Part shown: positions 7,026-15,424 of the stretch, piece by piece
How the letters are laid out: each line of letters begins with the position of its first letter
Position numbering within the stretch: the first letter of the stretch is position 1
Assembly (NCBI GenBank): GCA_025996895.1
Contig: BNTW01000034.1
Coordinates: 1 to 27,701, forward strand
Direction: 5' to 3'
DNA from: Bacteroidia bacterium
Lineage (GTDB): Bacteria > Bacteroidota > Bacteroidia > Bacteroidales > Azobacteroidaceae
Length of the DNA stretch: 27,701 nt
Translations under genes and position numbers: made by a program
Notes under the pieces: generated by a model
Told to the model about the DNA's origin: nothing
The model's input: only the letters and a program-made list of their open reading frames with translations
The model's database searches: none

Positions 7026-7582
7026 TACTCCCTGTCTATTTGTACGGACACCCGATTTTGAGAAAAGAAAGCAAAGATATTCCGTTGGATTATCCACAAT
7101 TGGATAAATTGCTGGAAAACATGTACGAAACCATGAAAAATGCCGACGGCGTGGGTTTGGCTGCACCTCAAATCGGACTGGAAGACCGGATTTTGGTCAT
7201 TGATTTGGATGCCTGCAAAGACAAAGATTCGTCGTGTGCCGGTTTCAAAAAGGCTTTTATCAATGCGCACATCATGGAACAAAGCGAAGAGGAACAAGTG
7301 ATGGAAGAGGGCTGCCTCTCCATTCCGAATATCCACGAAAAAGTGCCGCGTTCCAACCGGATACGCATTCAATACTTGGACGAAAAATTGCAACCGCACG
7401 ATGAAATCTATGAAGGATATAAGGCGCGCGTACTCCAACATGAGTATGATCACTTGGACGGCATACTTTTTGTAGATCGCATTAATAATATGCGTAAACA
7501 ACTGATACGCTCGAAATTAAATAAAATAATGAATGGCAATGTTTCCTGTTCTTACAGGGTAAAAGCAGCCAGCAAAAAATAA
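7022..7582 (+). CDS. def: Peptide deformylase
   Basis: This 186-residue enzyme removes the N-formyl group from new proteins in the cytoplasm. All three family motifs are intact: G-V-G-L-A-A-P-Q-I-G (43-52), E-G-C-L-S-I-P (96-102, metal ligand C98) and H-E-Y-D-H-L-D-G (140-147, ligands H140 and H144, catalytic E141). An acidic insertion around residues 61-95 and a Lys-rich C-terminal extension are usual for Bacteroidota. It overlaps ruvX by 4 bases and lies 8 bases before the first wza-like gene. Confidence 0.96.
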   Translation: MILPVYLYGHPILRKESKDIPLDYPQLDKLLENMYETMKNADGVGLAAPQIGLEDRILVIDLDACKDKDSSCAGFKKAFINAHIMEQSEEEQVMEEGCLSIPNIHEKVPRSNRIRIQYLDEKLQPHDEIYEGYKARVLQHEYDHLDGILFVDRINNMRKQLIRSKLNKIMNGNVSCSYRVKAASKK

Positions 7583-7590
7583 ATGACGGA

Positions 7591-8358
7591 ATGAAAAATT
7601 TAAAAATCGGATTAGTTTTTGGGCTGATGGTTTTATTTACATCTTGTTTGACGACCAAAGACACTAATCTTTTACAACCGCCCGAAGGCAATATTCCTTC
7701 CTACGAGCAGGCGCAAGAGCCGGATGAATACCGGATTAAGCCGGGCGACGAATTGAAAGTACAGATCAGGGCTATCAATGTGAAAACAGCCGCGTTGTAC
7801 AGCATTTTTGCGGGTGGAAGCACAGACGGCAACAAACTCTATTCATTGGCCGTATCGCCCGAAGGCGTTATCTATTTCCCTTACGTGGGCGATATTCAGG
7901 TAGCCGGCAAAACCATTTTGGACGTACAGCAGGAAATTGAAAACCGGATCACGCGCACTATTCTTTCCAAAGACGCCTGCCTGGTTTATGTCAGTCTGGC
8001 CAACCGCTCGTTCAGTGTGATTGGGGAATCCAGCGTCGGGCGTTATCCGATTGTAAAGGAAAAATTAACGATTTATCAAGCGTTGTCGCAAAGTGGGGAT
8101 ATTAGTACTTACGGAAATCGCACCAACGTGAAAATTATCCGTCAAACGCAAGACGGTACGATTGTGCGCACGTTTGATATCCGGAGTAAAACGATTGTCA
8201 ATTCGGAATTTTATTATGTACAGCCGAACGATGTCATTTATATCGAGCCGATGAGCCGGCAATTTATGGGGTTGAATTCGTTTGCATCGATTATGGCCCT
8301 TATTACCGGTTTAGCTTCTATCGCTTCGTTGATTTTTGTTCTTTCAAGAAAAGTATGA
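7591..8358 (+). CDS. Polysaccharide export lipoprotein, Wza-like (first of two)
   Basis: This 255-residue outer-membrane lipoprotein should form the export channel for exopolysaccharide. The signal peptide ends in L-F-T-S-C, so Cys19 is the lipidated residue. The Poly_export domain begins with Y-R-I-K-P-G-D-E-L-K-V-Q-I and includes V-S-P-E-G-V-I-Y-F-P-Y-V-G-D-I-Q-V-A-G. An SLBB-type repeat follows (F-S-V-I-G-E-S-S-V-G-R-Y-P) and then Y-V-Q-P-N-D-V-I-Y-I-E-P. The last 25 residues form a hydrophobic segment ending S-R-K-V, which may cross a membrane as the C-terminal helix of Wza does. The stop overlaps the next gene as ATGA. It is clearly homologous to that gene (Q-P-N-D-V-I-Y-I versus R-P-N-D-V-I-Y-I). 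Confidence 0.9.
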   Translation: MKNLKIGLVFGLMVLFTSCLTTKDTNLLQPPEGNIPSYEQAQEPDEYRIKPGDELKVQIRAINVKTAALYSIFAGGSTDGNKLYSLAVSPEGVIYFPYVGDIQVAGKTILDVQQEIENRITRTILSKDACLVYVSLANRSFSVIGESSVGRYPIVKEKLTIYQALSQSGDISTYGNRTNVKIIRQTQDGTIVRTFDIRSKTIVNSEFYYVQPNDVIYIEPMSRQFMGLNSFASIMALITGLASIASLIFVLSRKV

Positions 8359-9098
8359 TGGATATGAAAAAGATAATTTATAACAGTCTGTTTTTGTTTC
8401 TGGTGGTAACGTTGTTTTCGTCGTGCATTACCAATCAGGAAAAGTTGTATTTGCAGAAAGAAGGCCGCAAAGCATATTCGGTCGTTCCGTTCCGGCAATA
8501 CCGGCTGAATATCAACGACGAAATCGTATATTATTTAATGACAACCAGTGCGGAAACACAGGCTTTGTATAATAATTCCAACAATTTCCGAATTTACGAA
8601 GACGGCTGTGTGCTGCTTCCGACCATCGGACGGATAAACATTGTCGGACTGACCATTCGCGAAGCGGAACAGGTACTCACCGAGAAGTTCCGGATTGTCG
8701 CGTTAGACTCGGAGGTAAAAATCGCTCTGGCCAATAATTATTTTTATGTAGAAGGCGACGGCGGAAAAGGACAATTCCCGCTGTATAAAGAAAATTTGAA
8801 TATCTTCCAGGCCATGGCTTTGGCGGGCGACATCTCGTCGATAGGTGATAAGTCGCACATCAAAATTATCCGGAAAGGAGCGGACGGCAAAGACCATATC
8901 GAAACATTTGATTTGAGGAAAGAGTCCATTATCGAGTCGGAATATTATTACATACGTCCCAACGATGTGATTTATATCCCGACCAATTCCAAGTCGTTTT
9001 TCCGGATAGAATCCTTCTCTTCCATGCTAACGCTGATCACTGCGCCGGTTTCGCTGGCGATTTCTATATTGACATATATAAATTTAACAAAAAAATAA
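8355..9098 (+). CDS. Polysaccharide export lipoprotein, Wza-like (second of two)
   Basis: This 247-residue paralogue of the preceding gene has its lipobox L-F-S-S-C at Cys24 when counted from the ATG at 8355; starts at 8358 or 8364 would only shorten the n-region. The Poly_export domain starts with Y-R-L-N-I-N-D-E-I-V-Y-Y-L. Further motifs are D-G-C-V-L-L-P-T-I-G-R-I-N-I-V-G, an SLBB-like Y-F-Y-V-E-G-D-G-G-K-G-Q-F-P and I-R-P-N-D-V-I-Y-I-P, and a hydrophobic C-terminal segment ends in L-T-K-K. The residue before the aspartate differs from the first copy (N-I-N-D-E rather than K-P-G-D-E), so the two have diverged. It overlaps the first copy by 4 bases and precedes the Wzc-like kinase by 18 bases. 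The pair may form a mixed channel or serve two polymers. Confidence 0.88.
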   Translation: MMDMKKIIYNSLFLFLVVTLFSSCITNQEKLYLQKEGRKAYSVVPFRQYRLNINDEIVYYLMTTSAETQALYNNSNNFRIYEDGCVLLPTIGRINIVGLTIREAEQVLTEKFRIVALDSEVKIALANNYFYVEGDGGKGQFPLYKENLNIFQAMALAGDISSIGDKSHIKIIRKGADGKDHIETFDLRKESIIESEYYYIRPNDVIYIPTNSKSFFRIESFSSMLTLITAPVSLAISILTYINLTKK

Positions 9099-9116
9099 TC
9101 CGTTAAACTTTTCAGA

Positions 9117-11498
9117 ATGGATCAAAAAGATATAATTAATCGACCGCACAATTCTTATACCGACAACGATCAGTATATGAATAATATGTTTGGACAGCAG
9201 CAGGAGACTACTACTAATTTCGATTTTGTCGCTGTCTTGTTACAGTTATTAAAATATTGGTATTTATTTATTGTGGCAATTGCCATTGCGTTGGGCTTGG
9301 CTTATTTGAAAAATAAAGCCTGGACGCCGACATACAAAACGGCTACCACCATTTTGATTGAGGACAGCCGGGCAGGCATGCGCAGCGACTTTACTTCCGG
9401 CTATTCGCTGGGAGGTACGCGGAATATTACCAATCAGACTATCCTGTACAGTTCCTACGATTTTGTTTCCAAAGTCGTGGATAAGTTGAATTTGACGAAC
9501 GAAATTTATATCAAACAACGCTTTAAAAATATACCCTTGTACAAAATTTCTCCGGTGGTGATTGAAAGTAATTACACTTCCAATCAGGCTTACGGAAAGG
9601 AATTCCGGATAAAGGGAATTGACGACGACACGTACGAAATTTCTTTTGACGGTGCTGACAACCTGCAAGCATTTCGTCAGCGAGGTAAATATGGCGTTCC
9701 GATGCAGCACGCATTGTTTTTTATGGAAATCAAGAAAACCGATTATTTTGTCAATCCCCAATACGAACTGTATTTTCATTTCTTTTCGAAAGACCAACTA
9801 ATCGGCCTCTATTCCGGCCGGTTGGCTTCACGGATATTGGCCGAACAATCGTCGGTGATTGAAGTATCCATTACCGGAAAAGTGGCTCAGCGTGATGTGG
9901 ATTTCCTTACCTTATTAAATGACCAATTTTTCCAGGACAATTTAGATCGAAAAAACGAAACGGCCGCACGGTCTATCCAATTTATCGACCTGCAGATATC
10001 CATTATTCGGGATTCTATTTCCGTTACGGAAGCGCGCTTGAATGCATTCCAGAGTGCGACAGGTTTGTCTTCGCAAGACAAATCCTCTTCCCGCTCCAGA
10101 TCGTTAGACGATTTTGAGATGCAGAAAGCCAACTTGCGACTGCGGACAAGTTACATATCCTATACGGAAGAATCCATACGAAAAAAAGAAAACGAGCAAT
10201 TAGTAGATCCGGGGACAGCCGGAATTCAAAATGCGGCATTGACTTCATTAGTTCAGCGATACAATAATATATTTAGCGAGCAAAGCCGGCTTGGAGCAAG
10301 TAATCCGGCCTATATACAAAATCAATCCGAAATGAATTCGATTAAAGGCCAAATCAGGGAAGCCATCAACTCAATGAAATCGACGATACAGATTGAAGAA
10401 GACGAAATTAAACGGCGCGAAGGAAAAGCAAGAAGCGAACTCGCCAACCAACCGCAACAGGAACGGAGATTGATGACGTTAGACCGCGATTATAAAATCA
10501 ACGATACTTATTATACTTATTTGTTGCAACGGCGAACGGAAAGCCAAATACAAAAAGCATCAAATATGGCCGATAACCTGATTATCGACAAGCCGCGCGT
10601 GGTGGGCGTGGTCAATGGCGGCGAACAACACGGCATTTTTCTGATGTATTTCTTTATCGGATTGCTGATTCCGGCTATTTATGTGATTTGTAAAGAGTTC
10701 TTGTTCAAATTCACTATCCAATCGCGCGACGATGTGGAACGAATAACTAAAATACCGATTTTGGGTACCATTGAACGGTCGAAACACAAAGACGAAAATG
10801 TAGTAGTCAAAAAATATCCGCGTTCGAGCTTTGCCGAAGGGTTCCGCAGTTTGCGTTCACGTATGGAATACATGGCAAAAAAAGACAGTCCGATTTCGAT
10901 GTTGGTTACATCAACCGAGCCGCGTGACGGAAAAACCTTTATTGCCATGAACTTGGCGGCGATTTATCAGATTAGCGGTAAGAAGGTGATTGTAGTTGAT
11001 TGCGACTTACGCCGTCCGGCTTTATCGCGTTCGTTGGGATACGAAGGGAACAAAGGCTTGTCGAACTGTTTGATTGGTCAAGTGCCGTTGGAAGAAGCGA
11101 TTATCACCTCGACGGAATACGGTTTTGATGTATTGCCGGCCGGCGTAACGCCTCCCAATCCGTCGGAATTAATCCGCTCGCACCAGACGAAGGAAATCCT
11201 GAAAGCACTTTATGAAAAGTATGATTATGTGATTTGCGACTGTAGTCCGGTGGGCTTGGTTTCCGATGCTCACTTCCTGGCGCGTTTAGTCGATGTAGTG
11301 GTTTTCGCCGTGCGGAACGAAAAGACGAACAAAAACTTCTTCAAATTCACGATTAAGGAATTGCAGGAAGACGGCATTCACAACTTGGCTATTGTCTATA
11401 ACGATGTCAATACGAAGGGCGGATATTACGGAAGCAGAAGATATTACGGTAAAAGTTCCTATTATTTGAAACACGGATCTTATTATCATAACGAGTAA
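9117..11498 (+). CDS. Polysaccharide co-polymerase with bacterial tyrosine kinase domain (Wzc-like)
   Basis: This 793-residue inner-membrane protein should control chain length and export of the polysaccharide together with the Wza-like proteins. The Wzz domain starts with a membrane helix at about 47-64, followed by a long periplasmic helical region and a second helix at about 506-529. The cytosolic BY-kinase has Walker A T-S-T-E-P-R-D-G-K-T (598-607), Walker A' V-V-D-C-D-L-R-R-P (626-634) and Walker B V-I-C-D-C-S-P (705-711). The C-terminal tail (768-793) holds eight tyrosines as four Y-Y doublets in a Gly/Ser/Arg setting, the expected autophosphorylation cluster. No partner phosphatase (Wzb or PHP type) is encoded nearby. 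It starts 18 bases after the second wza-like gene and ends 1 base before the TPR gene. Confidence 0.93.
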   Translation: MDQKDIINRPHNSYTDNDQYMNNMFGQQQETTTNFDFVAVLLQLLKYWYLFIVAIAIALGLAYLKNKAWTPTYKTATTILIEDSRAGMRSDFTSGYSLGGTRNITNQTILYSSYDFVSKVVDKLNLTNEIYIKQRFKNIPLYKISPVVIESNYTSNQAYGKEFRIKGIDDDTYEISFDGADNLQAFRQRGKYGVPMQHALFFMEIKKTDYFVNPQYELYFHFFSKDQLIGLYSGRLASRILAEQSSVIEVSITGKVAQRDVDFLTLLNDQFFQDNLDRKNETAARSIQFIDLQISIIRDSISVTEARLNAFQSATGLSSQDKSSSRSRSLDDFEMQKANLRLRTSYISYTEESIRKKENEQLVDPGTAGIQNAALTSLVQRYNNIFSEQSRLGASNPAYIQNQSEMNSIKGQIREAINSMKSTIQIEEDEIKRREGKARSELANQPQQERRLMTLDRDYKINDTYYTYLLQRRTESQIQKASNMADNLIIDKPRVVGVVNGGEQHGIFLMYFFIGLLIPAIYVICKEFLFKFTIQSRDDVERITKIPILGTIERSKHKDENVVVKKYPRSSFAEGFRSLRSRMEYMAKKDSPISMLVTSTEPRDGKTFIAMNLAAIYQISGKKVIVVDCDLRRPALSRSLGYEGNKGLSNCLIGQVPLEEAIITSTEYGFDVLPAGVTPPNPSELIRSHQTKEILKALYEKYDYVICDCSPVGLVSDAHFLARLVDVVVFAVRNEKTNKNFFKFTIKELQEDGIHNLAIVYNDVNTKGGYYGSRRYYGKSSYYLKHGSYYHNE

Positions 11499-11499
11499 A

Positions 11500-13632
11500 A
11501 TGGCTGGCCGGGCAAGAAAAGTTTTATTCGTAGGGTTGTTATTTTTATCCGTTTGTTTTTCGGCGGAAGCGCAAATAAATACCAATCGCGTGTTGGCTAT
11601 CGGCAAAAACGCGCTCTATTTTGAAGATTATGTCCTGTCGATACAATACTTTAATCTGGTCATCAAGTCCAAGCCCTATTTAGCTGAGCCGTATTTGTAT
11701 CGCGCGCTGGCGAAATTCAGTCTGGACGATTATCAAGGCGCGGAAAGCGATTTGACATTGTGTATCGAACGAAATCCGTTTTTGCCTTATGCCTATCAAT
11801 GCCGGGGCGCGGCACGTCAAAACTTGGGCGATTACACCGGTGCTATTGAAGATTACAACAAAGGATTGGAATTTCGTCCCGAAGATAAACAAATACTGCT
11901 GAACAAGTCGATTGCTTATGTGCAACTGAAAAACTACGACGAAGCGATTGGCGTTTTGGATACGCTTATTACTTATCAACCCAAGTTCATGCACGCTTAC
12001 CTCACGCGCGGATCGGTTTTTTCAGAAAAAGGCGATACGGTTTCGGCTTTTGCCGATTACGACAAAGCGTTGAGTCTGGATAAATATTACGCGCCGGCGT
12101 ATGCACAGCGGGCGATGTTGTATTTCCAAAAAGACAAATATGCGGAAGCATTGGCCGATTTTGATCAGGCCATTCATTTGGAAACCAAGCAGTTGGGTTA
12201 TCACATCAATCGCGGATTGGTGCGCTACCATTTGAACGATTTGCGGGGTGCGATGGAAGACTACGATTTGGTGGTGAAAATGGACGCAAACAATCAGATT
12301 GCGCGTTTCAACCGCGGGCTTCTGCGTTCGCAAGTGGGCGATGTCTATGGTGCGGTCGAAGATTTTGACAAAGTGATTGAACTCGAGCCGGATAATTTTT
12401 TGGCGATTTACAACCGCTCGATTTTGAACGAGGAAGCACACAATTACCGGGAATCGGTTTCGGATTTGGACAAAGTAATTCAAGAATATCCGAATTTTGT
12501 GCCGGCTTATTATTTCCGTTCGGAAATCAAGCGGAAAATCAACGATGTGAAAGGTGCGGATACGGATTATTGGTATGCCTACAATCTTGAACAAAACCTG
12601 CAAAAGCAGAAAGAACAGGGAAAAATTATCACAGGAAAGGAAGTGTTGGATTCCAAGCCCGGCGAAACGGCGGATAATGAACACAAAACCCGCGAAAAAT
12701 CAGATAAAAACATAGCCAAGTTCAACCGGTTGGTGGTGTATGACAAGGAAGAAGAAACACAATCGAAATACAAGAACGAAATTCGAGGACGAGTACAGGA
12801 CAAACAGGTGAAAGTGGATTTAGAGCCGCAATTTATCCTGACGTATTACGAAAGGGTGGAAGACATCGACGGCTCGATTTCACGCACCGACAAAATGATT
12901 TCGGATTTTAATCATCAGCGGACTTTATTTCTTCAATTGAAAATCGTCAATCATGAAGTGCCATTGACAGACGACCAGGCAGATTATCATTTCCAATCCA
13001 TTGACCATTATTCGCTGGTGCTCGACCGTAATCCGTCGGACGTGAATGCGTATTTTGGTCGCGCGTTAGATTTTATGGTGTTGCAGGATTTGTCCGAAGC
13101 GATTGAAGATTTCACGCGCGTGGTCAGTTTAGACCCAAACTTTGTCTTTGCTTATTTCGACCGCGCAGCAGTACGTTACAAGCAGATAGAAATCACCGGT
13201 TTTAAAGAAGATAATTTAGATATTAATTCGTTGTCGCTGAACATCGAAACGAAAAAACAAACAACTAATCCTTATGTTTCTTCTGTGAAAAAAGAGGATT
13301 ATGCAAAGAATATGGACGAAACAAAACGCACTTACGAGCTAGATTTGATTATCCGCGATTACGAAACGGTTATACAACTTAATCCTGATTTTGTGTATGC
13401 CTATTTTAACCGCGGCAATATCCATTGTCTGCAAAAAGACTACCGTTCGGCGTTGAACGACTACAACGAAGCGATTAAACGCAATCCCGATTTTGCGGAA
13501 GCCTATTTTAATCGCGGTTTGACACGCCTCTATTTGGGCGAAACCAATCGCGGAATTGAAGATTTGAGCAAAGCCGGCGAGTTGGGCATGGTGAATGCGT
13601 ACAGCATTATCAAGAAAATGACGGCAGAATAA
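11500..13632 (+). CDS. Secreted tetratricopeptide-repeat protein
   Basis: This 710-residue protein has a signal peptide (1-25, ending S-A-E-A-Q). About ten TPR units lie between residues 30 and 375, such as A-Y-L-T-R-G-S-V-F and Y-A-E-A-L-A-D-F-D-Q-A-I. A Lys/Glu-rich linker follows (about 375-490), then about four more TPRs to the end. It is predicted to be periplasmic and to act as a protein-interaction scaffold. The opening I-N-T-N-R-V-L-A-I-G-K-N-A-L-Y-F-E-D-Y-V-L-S-I-Q resembles a TPR protein that I recall lying directly after def in Bacteroides genomes, so it may be an old neighbour of def rather than a polysaccharide gene. Only 1 base separates it from the Wzc stop, so it is co-transcribed with the export genes. 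TPR proteins also aid export in some exopolysaccharide systems, so either role is possible. Confidence 0.85.
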   Translation: MAGRARKVLFVGLLFLSVCFSAEAQINTNRVLAIGKNALYFEDYVLSIQYFNLVIKSKPYLAEPYLYRALAKFSLDDYQGAESDLTLCIERNPFLPYAYQCRGAARQNLGDYTGAIEDYNKGLEFRPEDKQILLNKSIAYVQLKNYDEAIGVLDTLITYQPKFMHAYLTRGSVFSEKGDTVSAFADYDKALSLDKYYAPAYAQRAMLYFQKDKYAEALADFDQAIHLETKQLGYHINRGLVRYHLNDLRGAMEDYDLVVKMDANNQIARFNRGLLRSQVGDVYGAVEDFDKVIELEPDNFLAIYNRSILNEEAHNYRESVSDLDKVIQEYPNFVPAYYFRSEIKRKINDVKGADTDYWYAYNLEQNLQKQKEQGKIITGKEVLDSKPGETADNEHKTREKSDKNIAKFNRLVVYDKEEETQSKYKNEIRGRVQDKQVKVDLEPQFILTYYERVEDIDGSISRTDKMISDFNHQRTLFLQLKIVNHEVPLTDDQADYHFQSIDHYSLVLDRNPSDVNAYFGRALDFMVLQDLSEAIEDFTRVVSLDPNFVFAYFDRAAVRYKQIEITGFKEDNLDINSLSLNIETKKQTTNPYVSSVKKEDYAKNMDETKRTYELDLIIRDYETVIQLNPDFVYAYFNRGNIHCLQKDYRSALNDYNEAIKRNPDFAEAYFNRGLTRLYLGETNRGIEDLSKAGELGMVNAYSIIKKMTAE

Positions 13633-13649
13633 GAGATAAAATATTGTTT

Positions 13650-14036
13650 TTACAATCCGATTTTGCCTAATAAATTGCCTAATAACCCTCCGGCCAGATT
13701 ACTGCCTTCTTTTTTCGTAATCGCGCTGATCAGTCCCGGTAAAACAGCCGAAACAATGCTCTGGGCAACACCCGGATTTAAACCGGTCTTTTGTACCAAA
13801 GTGTCCAGAATGGAACTGTGCGTGTCTTTGTAAAAATCAGACTGCTGTCCGCCTGTAAATAAGCCGACCAAACTTCCGATGTCGAAATTTTTACCTAACT
13901 GACCGGTTACGCTGCTTTCCAAGCCGCTTAAAATAGAATCAGTTACCGATTTTTGTTGTTTAGCCGGAACTTGTGCATTGTTTGCTACCGCTTCCTGCAA
14001 ATACTCTTTCGCTACGTTTAAAATGTTGTCTAACAT
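13650..14036 (-). CDS. DUF937-like (YidB-type) small protein
   Basis: This 128-residue protein is rich in Gly, Leu, Ser and Gln. Its pattern, M-L-D-N-I-L-N-V-A-K early and A-Q-S-I-V-S-A-V-L-P-G-L-I-S-A-I then G-G-L-L-G-N-L-L-G-K-I-G-L at the end, fits the DUF937 family, whose function is unknown. No signal peptide or transmembrane helix is seen. It lies 25 bases downstream of the HU-LysM gene on the same strand and is probably the last gene of that operon. Its stop is 17 bases from the convergent TPR gene, with no strong terminator between them. Confidence 0.7.
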   Translation of the reverse strand: MLDNILNVAKEYLQEAVANNAQVPAKQQKSVTDSILSGLESSVTGQLGKNFDIGSLVGLFTGGQQSDFYKDTHSSILDTLVQKTGLNPGVAQSIVSAVLPGLISAITKKEGSNLAGGLLGNLLGKIGL

Positions 14037-14061
14037 GATAATTAAATTTAAAAATAAAACT

Positions 14062-15090
14062 TTATTGTTGAAGTATTTTTCTCATCCTTTCGCTGGCTTC
14101 CCGTACCGAAGCCGGGTCGTTGGCATCAATATCGTATTTCGATGCGGGCGGAATGACGATTGTCGTCCCTGCCGGCACATTGTTCGGGTTAGCAATGATG
14201 TTCTGATTTTCCAAATATAGATATACCCAGAATATTTTGTTCCCGTATTCTTCCAGAGCAATCACCGTCAGCATTTCACCCGGGTGAATTGTCCGCTTTT
14301 TGACGGCTACAGCCGGAGCCGGAACAGGCTTTTGTGGTTGTTCGGCCGGTTTTTCGATTTTCTTGACCGTATCGACTGTGTCGGGACGTACCAATAAGAT
14401 ACTTTCTGTCGGAAGAGGCAACGTATCCGTGTCCGGTTTTGTTGTTTGGTTTTTCGGTTTGGAAAAGGAATACATAATCGACTGTATTTCTTGCTTTTCC
14501 TCTTTTTCTATCGTTCGATAAAGCCAAAATACACCGCCGATGGCCAATAAAACGAGCAGCCATTTCCACGGGAAACGCCAATCTTTTCTTTTTCTCCGGT
14601 GTCTTCTTTTTTCCTGGCCGTCGTTCGCTTTGCGTATTTTTTGAAGTTCCTGGTATTGTTCAAAATTGTCAATGACCGATTGGGGAATACTATCCGACGG
14701 AACGATTGGCGAGACAGGCGGTTTTTCGATAATGATTTCCCGGTAGTTTTCGTTTTCTTCCGTGATTTCGTCCGGCATTTCCATGCTCTCAAACAAGGCA
14801 AACGGCAGGTTGATTTTTTCGGACAAGCGCGTGTCGGGTGTATAACCTATTTTATAATGTGCCGGAATTAAAACACGTTCGCCTGTGGTAACATTCACGC
14901 TTTCGCGGTTATCGACCAACACTAATTTAAACGTGCCTAAACTTTTTATTTTGACGGATTGGTCGGAAAAAATACTTTCATCAAGCGTGCGGAAAAGTTC
15001 TCTCAAAAAGATTTCCGCCTCCTTTTTTGTTATTCCGGATTTTTCGGCTAAAAGAGAAATAAGATCTTGTAGATTTTTCTTTTCATTCAT
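14062..15090 (-). CDS. Membrane-anchored HU-family protein with C-terminal LysM domain
   Basis: This 342-residue protein joins three modules. Residues 1-95 are an HU/IHF fold (A-E-K-S-G-I-T-K-K-E-A-E-I-F-L; I-K-S-L-G-T-F). A very basic patch (K-R-R-H-R-R-K-R-K, 161-169) precedes one transmembrane helix at 173-192. A Pro/Thr-rich spacer leads to a LysM domain at about 265-315 (I-H-P-G-E-M-L-T-V-I-A-L-E-E-Y-G; V-P-A-G-T-T-I-V-I-P). Positive charges before the helix predict HU in the cytoplasm and LysM in the periplasm, so it could connect the nucleoid to peptidoglycan; that is inference. The arm has V-N-V-T-T-G-E where HU normally has N-P-x-T-G, so the DNA-intercalating proline is missing. It overlaps the upstream HU gene by 4 bases. 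Similar proteins occur in other Bacteroidales, from memory. Confidence 0.88.
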   Translation of the reverse strand: MNEKKNLQDLISLLAEKSGITKKEAEIFLRELFRTLDESIFSDQSVKIKSLGTFKLVLVDNRESVNVTTGERVLIPAHYKIGYTPDTRLSEKINLPFALFESMEMPDEITEENENYREIIIEKPPVSPIVPSDSIPQSVIDNFEQYQELQKIRKANDGQEKRRHRRKRKDWRFPWKWLLVLLAIGGVFWLYRTIEKEEKQEIQSIMYSFSKPKNQTTKPDTDTLPLPTESILLVRPDTVDTVKKIEKPAEQPQKPVPAPAVAVKKRTIHPGEMLTVIALEEYGNKIFWVYLYLENQNIIANPNNVPAGTTIVIPPASKYDIDANDPASVREASERMRKILQQ

Positions 15091-15371
15091 GATTTAAATC
15101 CTTTTAACTTGTCTTTCAATCCATTGCTGGCTTTAAATTTAACAACCAACCGGGGCGGGACGAGCGTTTTCTTGCCTGTGGCAGGATTTACACTGATCCG
15201 TTCGTCTCGTTTATTTACTTCCCAAGTTCCGAAAGAACTTACGGTAACCGAATTATTTTCTTCCAATTCGGCGGCAATAATACCGACCGTATCTTCCAAT
15301 CGCTTGCTGACTTCCGCTTTTGATAGCGTAAGTTTCTGAGATAATATTGTAACTAATTCGGTAGAATTCAT
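15087..15371 (-). CDS. HU-family DNA-binding protein
   Basis: This 94-residue HU/IHF-type protein bends and packs DNA. It has the two-helix dimerisation part (L-S-Q-K-L-T-L-S-K-A-E-V-S-K-R-L), V-T-V-S-S-F-G-T-W-E-V-N-K-R, and the DNA-binding arm with V-N-P-A-T-G-K-K-T-L-V-P-P, which keeps the intercalating proline. Length is typical. The stop overlaps the start of the HU-LysM gene, so the two HU folds are made together and may form heterodimers. A well-formed promoter lies 22 bases upstream and overlaps the end of rimO. Confidence 0.93.
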   Translation of the reverse strand: MNSTELVTILSQKLTLSKAEVSKRLEDTVGIIAAELEENNSVTVSSFGTWEVNKRDERISVNPATGKKTLVPPRLVVKFKASNGLKDKLKGFKS

Positions 15372-15392
15372 AATCTAAATAAATAGGTGAAG

Positions 15393-15424
15393 CAAAAATA
15401 GATAATTAAATTGTACCTACCAAA
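15393..15424 (-). promoter_or_regulatory. Promoter of the HU / HU-LysM / DUF937 operon
   Basis: Read on the minus strand, TTTG (15424-15421) is followed after 20 bases by TATTTTTG (15400-15393), a good fit to the Bacteroidota -33 TTTG / -7 TAnnTTTG pattern. The -33 element lies inside the last codons of rimO. Confidence 0.7.

Noticed and set aside
11680..12684. Long minus-strand frames opposite the TPR gene
   Set aside because: They mirror the periodic TPR codons (Ile/Phe/Arg-rich) and have no recognisable motif.
4156..13632. A full capsule or O-antigen cluster
   Set aside because: There are no glycosyltransferases, Wzx, Wzy or ABC exporter genes; only initiation, modification and export parts are present.
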